Shown in pieces: positions 1-8,953 of a DNA stretch of 64,000 nt. Position 1 is the first letter of the stretch, and every line of letters begins with the position of its first letter. The notes beneath the pieces were generated by a model, which saw nothing but the letters and a program-made list of their open reading frames with translations, had not been told where the DNA came from and did no database searches. Both the position numbers and the translations under genes were made by a program. The stretch covers positions 124,001-188,000 of the forward strand of contig WKFI01000019.1 in the NCBI GenBank assembly GCA_014872875.1, written 5' to 3'. Source of the stretch: Paracoccaceae bacterium (lineage in GTDB: Bacteria > Pseudomonadota > Alphaproteobacteria > Rhodobacterales > Rhodobacteraceae).

Positions 1-73
1 CGGTCATCTCTTCATCAAACAGAACGGCCCGGGTCGACGTTGTGCCCTGATCAATTGCCAAAATGAAGCGCAT
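1..73 (-). CDS. glpK: Glycerol kinase, N-terminal fragment (runs off the window)
   Basis: Only the first 24 codons lie in the window. They read MRFILAIDQGTTSTRAVLFD followed by EEMT. The DQGTTSxRAxxFD segment is the N-terminal phosphate-binding loop of FGGY kinases and in this exact form is characteristic of glycerol kinase, which phosphorylates glycerol to sn-glycerol 3-phosphate in the cytoplasm. A purine-rich AGGGAG lies just upstream of the ATG. The gene is co-directional with panBC upstream but separated from panC by a GC-rich hairpin. Another FGGY sugar kinase is possible but less likely given the motif. Confidence 0.85.
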   Translation of the reverse strand, partial: MRFILAIDQGTTSTRAVLFDEEMT

Positions 74-128
74 GCCTTGCTCCCTGAAATTCGCTTTCAG
101 AGAAACTTATGCAAGTTCCGCGATCGCT

Positions 129-153
129 GCCAGCCCCGAAACGCGGGGCTGGC
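129..153 (-). terminator. GC-rich hairpin between panC and glpK
   Basis: A perfect inverted repeat with 10-base arms (GCCAGCCCCG / CGGGGCTGGC) and a 5-base loop lies 12 bases beyond the panC stop and 56 bases before the glpK start. There is no run of T after it, so it is at best an imperfect intrinsic terminator. Its position suggests that it ends or attenuates panBC transcription. Confidence 0.5.
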
Positions 154-164
154 CTGCCGGTCCG

Positions 165-1016
165 CTAAACGGCCGGGACGTCAATATTGTCGATCAATCG
201 GATCCCGTCCATCCAGGCCGCAGCCAACAGGCGGGCGGGTCTGGTCGGCCGCGCCAATCGTTCCAACGTCACTGCATCGCGCAGGTCCAGATATTCAACC
301 TCGCCAAAACCGGCGGCGTCCAAGGCTGCCCTCGCGGTCTGCTCCAACGCGACAATATCTTCTCCGGCTTTCAAACCGGCCACCATGGCCTGCATTTGTC
401 GATGAAGGGTGGCCGCTCGGGTCAACGCCTCCTCCGACAGGCGCAGATTGCGCGAGGACATGGCCAGCCCTGATGCCTCGCGCACCGTCGGGCATCCGAT
501 CACCTCGATCGGGATATCCAGATCGCGGGCCATACGGCGCACCAGCATCAGCTGCTGGTAATCCTTCTGCCCGAAATATGCCTTGTGTGCCCCGGTTTGC
601 AGGAACAGCTTGGCGCAGACCGTTGCCACTCCGTCGAAATGGCCGGGACGGAATTCACCTTCCATCACTTCGGTCAGGCCCGAGACCGACACATTGGTGG
701 CGTAACCTTCAGGATAAATCTGATCCGGGTCGGGGACATAGATCACATCGACACGGTAGTCGGCCAGTTTTTCCGCGTCTTCGTGTTCGGTCCGGGGATA
801 ATTGGCCAGGTCTTCCGGATTATTGAATTGGCGCGGGTTCACGAAAATCGTCACGATTACCCGGTCACAGGCGGCTTGTGCGGCCTCCACAAGAGAAAGG
901 TGCCCGGCATGCAGTGCGCCCATGGTCGGCACAACAGCAACGGTTTCACCAGCACGGATCCATTCGGCATGGCGGGCACGCAGGTCCGCCAATTGGCGCA
1001 GGATAGGGGCAGTCAT
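165..1016 (-). CDS. panC: Pantothenate synthetase
   Basis: The 283-residue product condenses pantoate with beta-alanine using ATP, the last step of pantothenate synthesis. The nucleotidyltransferase signature PTMGALHAGH is at residues 30-39, and the second ATP loop is visible as MSSRNLRLS around residues 185-195. GxxDYQQLxLVRR and the FVNPxQF segment are also as expected. The length is normal for the family. It sits 9 bases downstream of panB and is presumably co-transcribed with it. The chosen ATG gives the standard N-terminus, although no strong ribosome site is visible, which suits translation coupled to panB. Confidence 0.97.
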   Translation of the reverse strand: MTAPILRQLADLRARHAEWIRAGETVAVVPTMGALHAGHLSLVEAAQAACDRVIVTIFVNPRQFNNPEDLANYPRTEHEDAEKLADYRVDVIYVPDPDQIYPEGYATNVSVSGLTEVMEGEFRPGHFDGVATVCAKLFLQTGAHKAYFGQKDYQQLMLVRRMARDLDIPIEVIGCPTVREASGLAMSSRNLRLSEEALTRAATLHRQMQAMVAGLKAGEDIVALEQTARAALDAAGFGEVEYLDLRDAVTLERLARPTRPARLLAAAWMDGIRLIDNIDVPAV

Positions 1017-1025
1017 GGGATCAGT

Positions 1026-1856
1026 TCAGCCTTTTGAGGGAGCCTGGTCGGCAAAAACATGTTCTGCAGCCGGGAAGGTGCGGGCCCGCACCTCGGCTGC
1101 GTATTCGGCGATGGCAGCTTCTGCGGCAGGACCAAGATCGACATAGCGTTTGACGAATTTTGGCTTGAAGGCCGTGAAGAAACCCAGCATGTCGTCCACA
1201 ACAAGGATCTGCCCATCACAGCCCGCCGAGGCACCAATTCCGATTGTGGGGATCGCAAGCTCGGCCGTGATGCTGTCGGCCAGATTCTGTGGCACTTTCT
1301 CCAATACCACAGAAAAGGCGCCAGCATCGGCCACAGCGTGAGCGTCGGCGATGACCGCATCGGCCTGAGCGTCCCGGCCCTGTACCTTGTAGCCACCCAG
1401 CGTGTTGATGGACTGCGGTGTGAGCCCGATATGCGCCATGACCGGAATGCCCCGCTTGACCAGGAAACGGATGGTTTCAGCCATTTCAATACCACCTTCC
1501 AGCTTCACCGCGGCTGCACCTGTTTCCGCCATCAAACGCGCAGCATTGCGAAACGCCTGTTCGGGGCTTTCCTCGTAGCTGGAAAAGGGCATGTCGATGA
1601 CCATCATGGCGCTTTGCAGCCCGCGGGCGACCGCCTTGCCGTGCAGGATCATCATTTCCATCGTCACAGACAGGGTCGAGCTGAGACCATGCAGCACCAT
1701 GCCCACGCTGTCGCCCACCAGAACAAAATCGCAATGGGCATCCATCAAACGCGCCATCGGGGTTGTGTAGGCGGTCAGCGACACGATGGGGGTTTGTCCC
1801 TTGAGAGCCCGAATGTCGTCGGCATTGGGGGCAGATTTGCGTGCAGTGGCGCTCAT
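1026..1856 (-). CDS. panB: 3-methyl-2-oxobutanoate hydroxymethyltransferase
   Basis: The 276-residue protein makes ketopantoate from 2-oxoisovalerate and methylene-tetrahydrofolate, the committed step of pantothenate synthesis. Family hallmarks are visible: [30 protein letters not shown] near the start, KLEGG in the middle, AHIGLTPQS, and the IPTIGIGAS...[11 protein letters not shown] block. The length is typical. An AGGA element stands 6 bases before the ATG. It is the first gene of a panB-panC pair and is divergent from the ABC importer at 2022. Confidence 0.97.
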   Translation of the reverse strand: MSATARKSAPNADDIRALKGQTPIVSLTAYTTPMARLMDAHCDFVLVGDSVGMVLHGLSSTLSVTMEMMILHGKAVARGLQSAMMVIDMPFSSYEESPEQAFRNAARLMAETGAAAVKLEGGIEMAETIRFLVKRGIPVMAHIGLTPQSINTLGGYKVQGRDAQADAVIADAHAVADAGAFSVVLEKVPQNLADSITAELAIPTIGIGASAGCDGQILVVDDMLGFFTAFKPKFVKRYVDLGPAAEAAIAEYAAEVRARTFPAAEHVFADQAPSKG

Positions 1857-2021
1857 GTCATTCCTGTTCGCGATATGGGTGGAAGGCGGATTAGCAATTT
1901 ACGCCCCGTCCGGCTAGTGCGCGAAATGTCCCTGAATGCTTGATTACGTGGCGCAAACCGGGAACACTCTCGTAAAAGCACCGAATTCAGCGGTGCGATC
2001 AACCAAACGGGGAGACCAATC

Positions 2022-3500
2022 ATGACATTCAGATCAGTTATTTTGGCTGCAAGCTCGGTCTTGGCGATGAGCGCCGGACTGGCCACCGCAAAGGACAGCG
2101 CAACATTCGCCATGCAGTTGGAGCCACCGCATCTGGACCCGACCAGCGCTGCGGCACAGGCCATCGACTCCGTCGTGTATCTCAATATCTTCGAAGGCCT
2201 GACCCGGTTCATGGGGGACGGCTCAATCGCGCCGGGACTGGCGGAAAGCTGGGAAATCTCGGATGATGGCACCGTCTATACATTCCAGTTGCATGACGGT
2301 GTGACCTTTCATGACGGCAGCAGCATGGATGCAGAAGACGTCAAGTTCAGCCTGGACCGCGCCCGCGCCGAAGACAGCACCAACGCACAAAAAGCGCTGT
2401 TTGCCGGTATCGAGAGCGTCGAGGTGATCGATCCCCTGACGGTCAAGATTACTCTGGCCAACCCAAATGGCAATTTCCTGTTCAACCTTGCCTGGGGCGA
2501 CGCAGTGGTTGTTGCGCCGGAAAGCATTGAAGACATCAAGACCAACCCCATTGGAACGGGGGCCTACACCTTCTCCGAGTGGGTGCAGGGCGACCGGATC
2601 GTACTTGAACGCAACCCCGATTATTGGGGCGAACAACCGGCGCTGGCCAAGGCGACGTTCAAGATGATCTCGGACCCGACGGCGGCTTTTGCCGCGATGA
2701 TGGCCGAGGATGTGGACGCGATCGCCAACTTCCCGGCCCCGGAAAACCTGCCGCAGTTCGAAGCCGACCCGAGGTTCCAGGTTCTGTATGGTTCATCGGA
2801 AGGGGAAACCATCCTCAGCACCAACAACAAACAACCGCCCTTTGACGATGTGCGGGTTCGTCAGGCCGTGGCCCATGCAATCAACCGTGAGGCCATCATC
2901 GACGGGGCAATGTTCGGGCTAGGCACCCCGATCGGCACCCATTTCGCACCGCATCATCCGGCCTATGTCGATCTGACAGGAAACTCGGCGCATGACCCGG
3001 ACAAGGCCAAGGCACTGTTGGCCGAGGCCGGATTGCCGGACGGGTTCGAAACCACGCTGCACCTGCCGCCGCCCTCCTATGCACGGCGCGGGGGAGAGAT
3101 CGTAGCTGCACAGTTGGCCGAAGTCGGTATCAAGGCCGAGATCATCAACGTGGAATGGGCGCAATGGCTGGAAACGGTGTTTCGTGGCAAGAATTTCGGC
3201 CTGACCATCGTCAGCCATACGGAACCCATGGACATCGGCATCTATGCCCGGCCCGAATACTATTTCCAGTATGACAACCCGGATTTCCAGTCGCTAATCG
3301 AGACGCTGAATGTCACCACGGACCCGGAAAAACGAACCGAGTTGCTGCAGAAAGCCCAGACCATCATTTCGGAAGACTACGTTAATGGTTTCCTGTTCCA
3401 ACTGGCCTGGCCAACGGTTGCAAACGCCAAGTTGCAGGGCCTTTGGGTGAATGCCCCCACTGCAGCCACGGATCTGTCGGCGATCTCCTGGACCGACTGA
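2022..3500 (+). CDS. ABC importer substrate-binding protein, peptide/opine/nickel type (SBP family 5)
   Basis: A 492-residue periplasmic binding protein begins with a Sec signal peptide (MTFRSVILAASSVLAMSAGLATA, cleavage probably after TATA or LATA). The mature part carries the family-5 pattern: PHLDPTSAAAQAIDSVVYLNIFEGLTR, LAESWEISDDGTVYTFQLHDGVTFHDG, NPIGTGAY and a C-terminal NGFLFQLAWPTVANAKLQGLWVN. A good ribosome site (GGGGAG) precedes the ATG. It heads an operon with two permeases and a fused ATPase. The ligand cannot be deduced; the downstream aldehyde dehydrogenase argues against simple peptide uptake and could fit an amine or opine-like compound. Confidence 0.92.
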   Translation: MTFRSVILAASSVLAMSAGLATAKDSATFAMQLEPPHLDPTSAAAQAIDSVVYLNIFEGLTRFMGDGSIAPGLAESWEISDDGTVYTFQLHDGVTFHDGSSMDAEDVKFSLDRARAEDSTNAQKALFAGIESVEVIDPLTVKITLANPNGNFLFNLAWGDAVVVAPESIEDIKTNPIGTGAYTFSEWVQGDRIVLERNPDYWGEQPALAKATFKMISDPTAAFAAMMAEDVDAIANFPAPENLPQFEADPRFQVLYGSSEGETILSTNNKQPPFDDVRVRQAVAHAINREAIIDGAMFGLGTPIGTHFAPHHPAYVDLTGNSAHDPDKAKALLAEAGLPDGFETTLHLPPPSYARRGGEIVAAQLAEVGIKAEIINVEWAQWLETVFRGKNFGLTIVSHTEPMDIGIYARPEYYFQYDNPDFQSLIETLNVTTDPEKRTELLQKAQTIISEDYVNGFLFQLAWPTVANAKLQGLWVNAPTAATDLSAISWTD

Positions 3501-3517
3501 CGCAACACCAACGTAGT

Positions 3518-3540
3518 GCTGACCCCGCCCCGGGGTCGGC
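3518..3540 (+). other. Intercistronic hairpin after the binding-protein gene
   Basis: GACCCCG and CGGGGTC flank a 3-base CCC spacer and extend by a G-T wobble and two more pairs to a 10-pair stem. It lies 18 bases after the binding-protein stop, with the permease start 86 bases further on. Stable stems at this position are known to protect binding-protein mRNA and lower expression of the permeases. That role is inferred here from position. Confidence 0.5.
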
Positions 3541-3625
3541 CCTGTGATATCGGGTGCGCGGCTGAAACCAGCGAGGCGCCGCATTTCACTGGACCCTTTC
3601 TGGACACATCCATAACGTGGCCGCA

Positions 3626-4573
3626 ATGCTACGATACTCTCTCAAACGCCTGTTTTCCCTGATGATCAGCCTGGCCGTGGCCTCGCTGGTGATCTTCAGC
3701 GTGGTCGAGATCGCCCCCGGCGACCCGGCGTCATACATGCTTGGGGTCAATGCGCAGCCCGATACGGTCGCTGCGCTGCGGGCCGAGCTGGGTTTGGACG
3801 TCTCGCGGCCTGAACGATACCTGAGCTGGGTTGCAGGTATGCTGCAAGGGGATTTTGGAACGTCCTATACCTACAGAACCCCCGTCGCAGAGATGGTCAA
3901 AGATCGGCTCTGGGTCTCGCTGCCACTGGCACTCTATGCTTTGACGTTATCGACCTTGATCGCGTTTCCTGCGGGGATTTTTGCCGCCTCGCGTCGAGGC
4001 AAGACAGGGGACGTTGTAGTGATGGGGTCAACCCAGCTGGGCATTGCGATCCCGAATTTCTGGTTCGCCATGATCCTGGTGCTGATCTTCGCCATCAACC
4101 TGCGCTGGTTCAGTGCTGGCGGTTTTGTCGGGTGGGAGAACGGGATCTGGGCCGGGCTGCATTCGCTGACCCTGCCAGCCATTGCACTGGCTCTGCCGCA
4201 AGCGTCGATCCTGGCGCGGGTGATGCGGTCGTCACTGCTGGACATTCTGGGCGAGGACTTTATGCGCACCGCCCGCGCCAAGGGCCTGACCCGTAAACAG
4301 GCACTGTGGCGGCACGGGCTGCGCAACGCCTTGATCCCGGTTCTGACCATCATCGGTCTGCAGTTTTCATTCCTGCTTGCCGGGTCGATCATCATTGAAC
4401 AGGTGTTCTACCTGCCTGGGCTGGGGCGGCTGGTTTTCCAAGCCATCTCGGCCCGCGATCTGATTGTCGTGGAGTCCGTCGTCATGCTCTTGGTCTTTGC
4501 AGTGATCGTGGTGAATTTCGTGGTTGATCTGGCCTATGCCGTCGTGGACCCAAGGTTGAGGACCCGCACATGA
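3626..4573 (+). CDS. ABC transporter permease, DppB/OppB type
   Basis: The inner-membrane permease of about 315 residues has six predicted membrane segments. It opens with MLRYSLKRLFSLMISLAVASLVIF, has the GDPA motif of this family near residue 33, and ends with the cytoplasmic EAA loop (RTARAKGLTRKQALWRHGLRNALIPVLT) that contacts the ATPase. I chose the ATG at 3626; a GTG nine bases upstream is in frame, and neither has a clear ribosome site. The stop overlaps the next permease by 4 bases (ATGA). Confidence 0.93.
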   Translation: MLRYSLKRLFSLMISLAVASLVIFSVVEIAPGDPASYMLGVNAQPDTVAALRAELGLDVSRPERYLSWVAGMLQGDFGTSYTYRTPVAEMVKDRLWVSLPLALYALTLSTLIAFPAGIFAASRRGKTGDVVVMGSTQLGIAIPNFWFAMILVLIFAINLRWFSAGGFVGWENGIWAGLHSLTLPAIALALPQASILARVMRSSLLDILGEDFMRTARAKGLTRKQALWRHGLRNALIPVLTIIGLQFSFLLAGSIIIEQVFYLPGLGRLVFQAISARDLIVVESVVMLLVFAVIVVNFVVDLAYAVVDPRLRTRT

Positions 4574-5385
4574 CCCGCAACCTGATCATTGGAGCGGCCT
4601 TGTCCTCGCTGGTTGTCCTGGCGGCTGTCATGTCCTTTGTCTGGACGCCGTTTGATTATGCCGCGCTGAACATCCCGGACAAGTTGCAGCCCCCGAACCC
4701 GACCCATTGGTTCGGAACGGACCATTTTGGTCGCGACATGTTTTCGATGATCATGGTGGGTTCGCGCACGTCGATCGCAGTGGCCCTGGTCGCGGTGGGG
4801 ATCGGCATGGCTGCGGGCGTGCCTCTGGGCCTGACTGCGGCTACCCGCAAAGGGTCGTGGCTGGACGAGCTGATCATGCGTGGTAATGATTTGGTCTTTG
4901 CCTTCCCGTCGCTGGTGATCGCCATCCTGATCACTGCGGTTTTCGGCGCTGGCGCGATCAACGCCATCATTGCCATCGGGATCTTCAACATCCCCGTCTT
5001 TGCCCGCATCACCCGCGGTGCAGCATTGTCGTTGTGGGAGCGGGAATTTATCCTTGCTGCTCGCGTATCGGGCAAGGGCGCGGCGCGGATATCCGTGGAG
5101 CACATCCTGCCAAATGTCGCCAACCTGCTGATCGTTCAGGGCACCATCCAGTTCTCACTCGGTATCCTTGCGGAGGCGGGTCTGTCTTACGTTGGCCTTG
5201 GCGCGCAGCCCCCCACCCCCAGCTGGGGCCGAATGCTGGCGGATGCGCAAACCATGGTCAGCTTTGCCCCGCATCTGGCGTTGATCCCCGGATCGGCCAT
5301 CATCGTAACGGTTCTGGGACTGAACCTGATGGGTGACGGGTTGCGGGACTGGCTGGATCCCAGACTGAGGGTGGCACGCTCATGA
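4570..5385 (+). CDS. ABC transporter permease, DppC/OppC type
   Basis: The second permease of the importer (271 residues). It shows the DppC-family GTDHFGRDMFSMIMVGSRTSIAVALVAVGIG block at about residues 53-85, then the EAA loop (ILAARVSGKGAARISVEHILPNV), ending in GLNLMGDGLRDWLDPRLR. About five to six membrane segments are predicted. Start and stop both overlap neighbours by ATGA, so translation of both permeases and the ATPase is coupled. Confidence 0.94.
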   Translation: MTRNLIIGAALSSLVVLAAVMSFVWTPFDYAALNIPDKLQPPNPTHWFGTDHFGRDMFSMIMVGSRTSIAVALVAVGIGMAAGVPLGLTAATRKGSWLDELIMRGNDLVFAFPSLVIAILITAVFGAGAINAIIAIGIFNIPVFARITRGAALSLWEREFILAARVSGKGAARISVEHILPNVANLLIVQGTIQFSLGILAEAGLSYVGLGAQPPTPSWGRMLADAQTMVSFAPHLALIPGSAIIVTVLGLNLMGDGLRDWLDPRLRVARS

Positions 5386-6995
5386 GCCTGCTCAAGATCG
5401 ACACCCTCTCGCTCTCCATCGCCGAAACCCCGGTCCTTCGTGATGTCTCGCTGTCTGTGGAACCGGGTGAAATTGTCGCTCTGACGGGCGAAAGCGGGTC
5501 GGGCAAGTCCATGACCGCGCTGGCGCTGATGCAGCTGTTGCCCGACCGCAGCCAGACAAGCGGCATGATCGAACTGGATGGTGTTTCAATCCTGGATCAG
5601 TCCGAAGCTCAGATGTGCAGCATACGCGGCAAGTCCATTGGGATGGTATTTCAGGAACCGATGACCGCCCTGAACCCTGTCAAGACCATTGGCGATCAGG
5701 TGATGGAAACGGTGCTGATCCATCAGGAAATGGCACCCGCGCAAGCCAAGACTCATGCCCGCAATCTGTTGAACCATGTGGGCCTGCCCGAGGACCGTTT
5801 CCCTCTGTCGCGCTATCCGCATGAACTTTCGGGCGGGCAACGGCAACGCGTCGTGATCGCCATGGCCATTGCGCTGCGCCCCAAATTGTTGATTGCGGAT
5901 GAACCGACCACGGCACTGGATGTGACGACCCAAGCGCAGATCCTGAGACTGTTGAAATCGCTGGTCCAGGAATTTGACATGGGGTTGGTGATGATCACCC
6001 ATGACCTGGCCGTAGTTGCCGAAATGGCCGATCGGATTGTGGTCATGCGTCAGGGTGAGGTGGTCGAAACCGGACCGACAAAGCACCTGCTGGCCAACAT
6101 GCAGCACCCCTACACGCGCATGCTGTTCGACGCCTCACGTCATCAGGTCGACCTGCCACCGGTCCCGCCCCCCGAACCGCTGCTTGAGGTGCGCAACGTG
6201 GTCCGCGACTATCGCCTGCCGCGCACCCGTCTGTTTCATCACCCCGGCCATCACCGTGCCGTGGACAACGTCAGCTTTACCCTGCAACGTGGCGAACGCC
6301 TGGGTCTTGTCGGCGAATCCGGCTGCGGAAAATCGACCCTGACACGCGCCATTCTGGGGTTGGAGGAGGTTCAGGGGGGAGAGATCCTGCTGAACGGCTC
6401 ACCGGTTTATTCCGGCACCAAGCCCGACCTGTCGGTCCGTCGCAAGATGCAGGTGGTTTTTCAGGATCCTTTCGGCAGTTTCAATCCGCGCCACCGGGTC
6501 GACCGGCTGATCACCGAGCCTTTCCACTTGCTTGAAACCAAACCTACGGGTTCTGAACGTTCCGACCGGATTGCGGAAATGCTGACGGCCGTGGGGCTGA
6601 GCCCGGATGATGCGACCAAGTACATCCACCAGTTTTCGGGCGGACAGCGCCAGCGCATCGCCATTGCCCGCGCCCTGATCATCCGCCCCGAGCTGATACT
6701 GTTTGACGAAGCGGTCTCGGCCCTGGACGTGTCAGTTCGGGCGCAGATCCTGGATTTGCTCGCTGACCTGTGCCAAGCCTATGATCTGACCTATCTGTTC
6801 ATCAGCCACGACCTGAGCGTCGTACGATCCGTCACCGATCGGGTTCTGGTTATGAAGGGGGGGCAGATTGTCGAACAGGGCGAAACCGAAACCGTATTTT
6901 CCAACCCATCCCATAGCTACACCAAGTCCTTGATCGCAGCGGCCCCGGTGCTGCCTGATCCGGACAGTCTGCGCAGGAGTATTGAGCATGTCTGA
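5382..6995 (+). CDS. ABC transporter ATP-binding protein, fused DppD-DppF type
   Basis: One 537-residue polypeptide carries both ATPase domains of the importer. Domain 1 (about residues 1-255) has Walker A GESGSGKS, signature LSGGQRQR and Walker B LLIADEPTTALD. Domain 2 (about 265-537) has GESGCGKST, FSGGQRQR and LILFDEAVSALD. Both keep the switch histidine (ITHDL and ISHDL). In many bacteria the two are separate genes of about 330 residues each; here each half lacks most of the usual C-terminal oligopeptide extension. The second Walker B region reads DEAVSALD rather than DEPTSALD, a common variant. Confidence 0.95.
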   Translation: MSLLKIDTLSLSIAETPVLRDVSLSVEPGEIVALTGESGSGKSMTALALMQLLPDRSQTSGMIELDGVSILDQSEAQMCSIRGKSIGMVFQEPMTALNPVKTIGDQVMETVLIHQEMAPAQAKTHARNLLNHVGLPEDRFPLSRYPHELSGGQRQRVVIAMAIALRPKLLIADEPTTALDVTTQAQILRLLKSLVQEFDMGLVMITHDLAVVAEMADRIVVMRQGEVVETGPTKHLLANMQHPYTRMLFDASRHQVDLPPVPPPEPLLEVRNVVRDYRLPRTRLFHHPGHHRAVDNVSFTLQRGERLGLVGESGCGKSTLTRAILGLEEVQGGEILLNGSPVYSGTKPDLSVRRKMQVVFQDPFGSFNPRHRVDRLITEPFHLLETKPTGSERSDRIAEMLTAVGLSPDDATKYIHQFSGGQRQRIAIARALIIRPELILFDEAVSALDVSVRAQILDLLADLCQAYDLTYLFISHDLSVVRSVTDRVLVMKGGQIVEQGETETVFSNPSHSYTKSLIAAAPVLPDPDSLRRSIEHV

Positions 6996-8439
6996 GCATA
7001 TCTGGTTCGATCCGACCCTTTGCCTGATCGGAGGAGAATGGGCTGCCTCCGGGAATGGTGAAACCCTGCCTCTGACGAACCCTTCGGACGGAAGCGAGAT
7101 TTGCCGCATTGCCCGCGGTAGGGCGCCGGATGTGGACCGCGCTGTGCTGGCTGCTCAGGCTGCCTTGGATGGCGATTGGGGCCGGATGACAGCGTTGGAG
7201 AGGGGTCGGCTTCTGACCCGGCTGGGCGAGTTGGTTCTGGAGCAGGTCGAAACCCTTGCCGTGCTGGAAACGATGGATGTCGGCAAACCACTGACCCAAG
7301 CGCGGGCGGATGCGCTGGCATTGGCGCGCTACTGCGAATTCTACGGTGGGGCCGCGGACAAGGTGATGGGTGAGACCATCCCTTATCTGGACGGATACAC
7401 GGTCTATACGCTGCGTGAACCACATGGCGTGACCGGCCATATCGTACCGTGGAACTATCCGATGCAGATCATCGGTCGATCCGTGGGCGCGGCGCTTGCC
7501 ATGGGAAATGCTGCCGTTCTGAAACCGGCCGAGGAAGCTTGTCTGACGGCGCTGGCCTTTGCCCATCTGGCGCAGGAGGCCGGGTTCCCGCCCGGCGCGT
7601 TAAACGTGGTTCCTGGGCTGGGGGCCGAAGCCGGCGCCGCGCTGTCCGGGCATCCGGGAGTGCAGCATGTGTCCTTTACCGGTTCGGTCGCTACCGGCGC
7701 GTTGGTCCAGCAAGCCGCCGGGCGCAACGTGGTCCCGGTGACCTTGGAATTGGGAGGAAAATCCCCTCAGTTGGTGTTCGACGACGCAGATCTGGATGCG
7801 GCTTTGCCGTTTCTGGTCAATGCCGGGATCCAGAATGCCGGGCAAACCTGCTCGGCCTCGTCGCGGATACTGGTGCAGCGCGGCGTTTATGACGCGGTCA
7901 AGGCACGTATGTCCCAGGCATATGGCGAACTGACGGTTGGCCCAGCTGCTGAAGACCTCCGGCTTGGTCCGTTGATCTCGGCGCGCCAGAAGGACATCGT
8001 TGAAGGATTTCTGGAACAAGGCAGCGATCTGGAGGTGGCCGCCCAAGGTACCATCGTCGCTTCCGCCCCGCCCGAAGGTGCCTATGTCAAACCAACGCTG
8101 TTTGCCGATGTGCCTGCCAACCATGTTTTGGCGCGAGATGAAATCTTTGGCCCGGTTCAGGTTCTGATCCCTTTCGACAGCGAAGAAGAGGCCGTCCGGA
8201 TCGCCAACAGTACCGATTACGGACTGGTCGCCAGTGTTTGGACACGCGACGGTGCCCGGCAAATGAGACTGGCCAAACGGCTGAAATCTGGCCAGGTCTT
8301 TCTCAACAACTACGGTGCCGGGGGTGGCGTGGAGTTGCCGTTCGGCGGAGTCGGCAAATCAGGCCATGGCCGGGAAAAAGGGTTCGAGGCCCTTTATGGG
8401 TTTTCACAACTGAAGACCGTTGCCGCCTTCCATGGCTAG
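6988..8439 (+). CDS. NAD(P)-dependent aldehyde dehydrogenase
   Basis: A 483-residue cytosolic aldehyde dehydrogenase of the betaine-aldehyde/aminobutyraldehyde-like group. The cofactor motif PWNYP is at 154-158, the general base is E254 in LELGGKS, and the catalytic cysteine is C288 in GQTCSA. The ATG at 6988 has AGGAG eight bases upstream; an in-frame TTG at 6982 is less likely. It overlaps the ATPase gene by 8 bases, so it belongs to the importer operon and probably oxidises an aldehyde derived from the imported compound. Substrate not determinable from sequence. Confidence 0.93.
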   Translation: MSEHIWFDPTLCLIGGEWAASGNGETLPLTNPSDGSEICRIARGRAPDVDRAVLAAQAALDGDWGRMTALERGRLLTRLGELVLEQVETLAVLETMDVGKPLTQARADALALARYCEFYGGAADKVMGETIPYLDGYTVYTLREPHGVTGHIVPWNYPMQIIGRSVGAALAMGNAAVLKPAEEACLTALAFAHLAQEAGFPPGALNVVPGLGAEAGAALSGHPGVQHVSFTGSVATGALVQQAAGRNVVPVTLELGGKSPQLVFDDADLDAALPFLVNAGIQNAGQTCSASSRILVQRGVYDAVKARMSQAYGELTVGPAAEDLRLGPLISARQKDIVEGFLEQGSDLEVAAQGTIVASAPPEGAYVKPTLFADVPANHVLARDEIFGPVQVLIPFDSEEEAVRIANSTDYGLVASVWTRDGARQMRLAKRLKSGQVFLNNYGAGGGVELPFGGVGKSGHGREKGFEALYGFSQLKTVAAFHG

Positions 8440-8953
8440 ACTTGGAGTGTTTGTGTTGCTGTTGGGGTTTGCGGTTCTTGCCGCGGGACTGTTCGGCGCG
8501 CTGCACAATCAGGTCAGCTATTCCATCAGCCCAGAGTATTTTCACGCCTTCAAGTTCCGTCAATTCGGCCTCCCGCCTGAGATCGCGCCCCGCCTTGGGG
8601 CGGCGCTGGTCGGATGGCGAGCCAGTTGGTGGATGGGGCTGATCCTGGGCCCGCCCGTGTTCCTGCTGGGACTGATCCTTTTGCCCGACGCACGCCTGTA
8701 TTGGCGTGCCGGGCTCCGTGCTCTCCTTGCCATTTTTCTGTTCACCGCCCTGATCTCGGCCTTGGGAATTCTGTTCGGCCTGCTGTTTTTGGGCGAGACA
8801 GCGCTTGCCCAATTGCCCCTGCCTGAAGGTCTGAACGACCCGCTTGGCTTCCTGCGCGCCGGAATCATGCATGAAGCCAGCTATGTCGGTGGCTTTCTGG
8901 GGATCCTTGTCGGTGTTTGGATTCTGTTCAAAATCAGAAAGGTCGGAACATGA
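8432..8953 (+). CDS. Small integral membrane protein of unknown function
   Basis: About 173 residues with four predicted membrane segments: an N-terminal one, one near residue 65, one near 95 and one near the C-terminus. I recognise no domain. The extracytoplasmic loop after segment 1 contains HNQVSYSISPEYFHAFKFRQFGLP, which looks like a conserved family signature. The ATG at 8432 lies inside the last codons of the aldehyde dehydrogenase gene, and the stop overlaps the EamA gene (ATGA), so it is expressed as part of this operon. It may be unrelated in function to the importer. Confidence 0.7.
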   Translation: MARLGVFVLLLGFAVLAAGLFGALHNQVSYSISPEYFHAFKFRQFGLPPEIAPRLGAALVGWRASWWMGLILGPPVFLLGLILLPDARLYWRAGLRALLAIFLFTALISALGILFGLLFLGETALAQLPLPEGLNDPLGFLRAGIMHEASYVGGFLGILVGVWILFKIRKVGT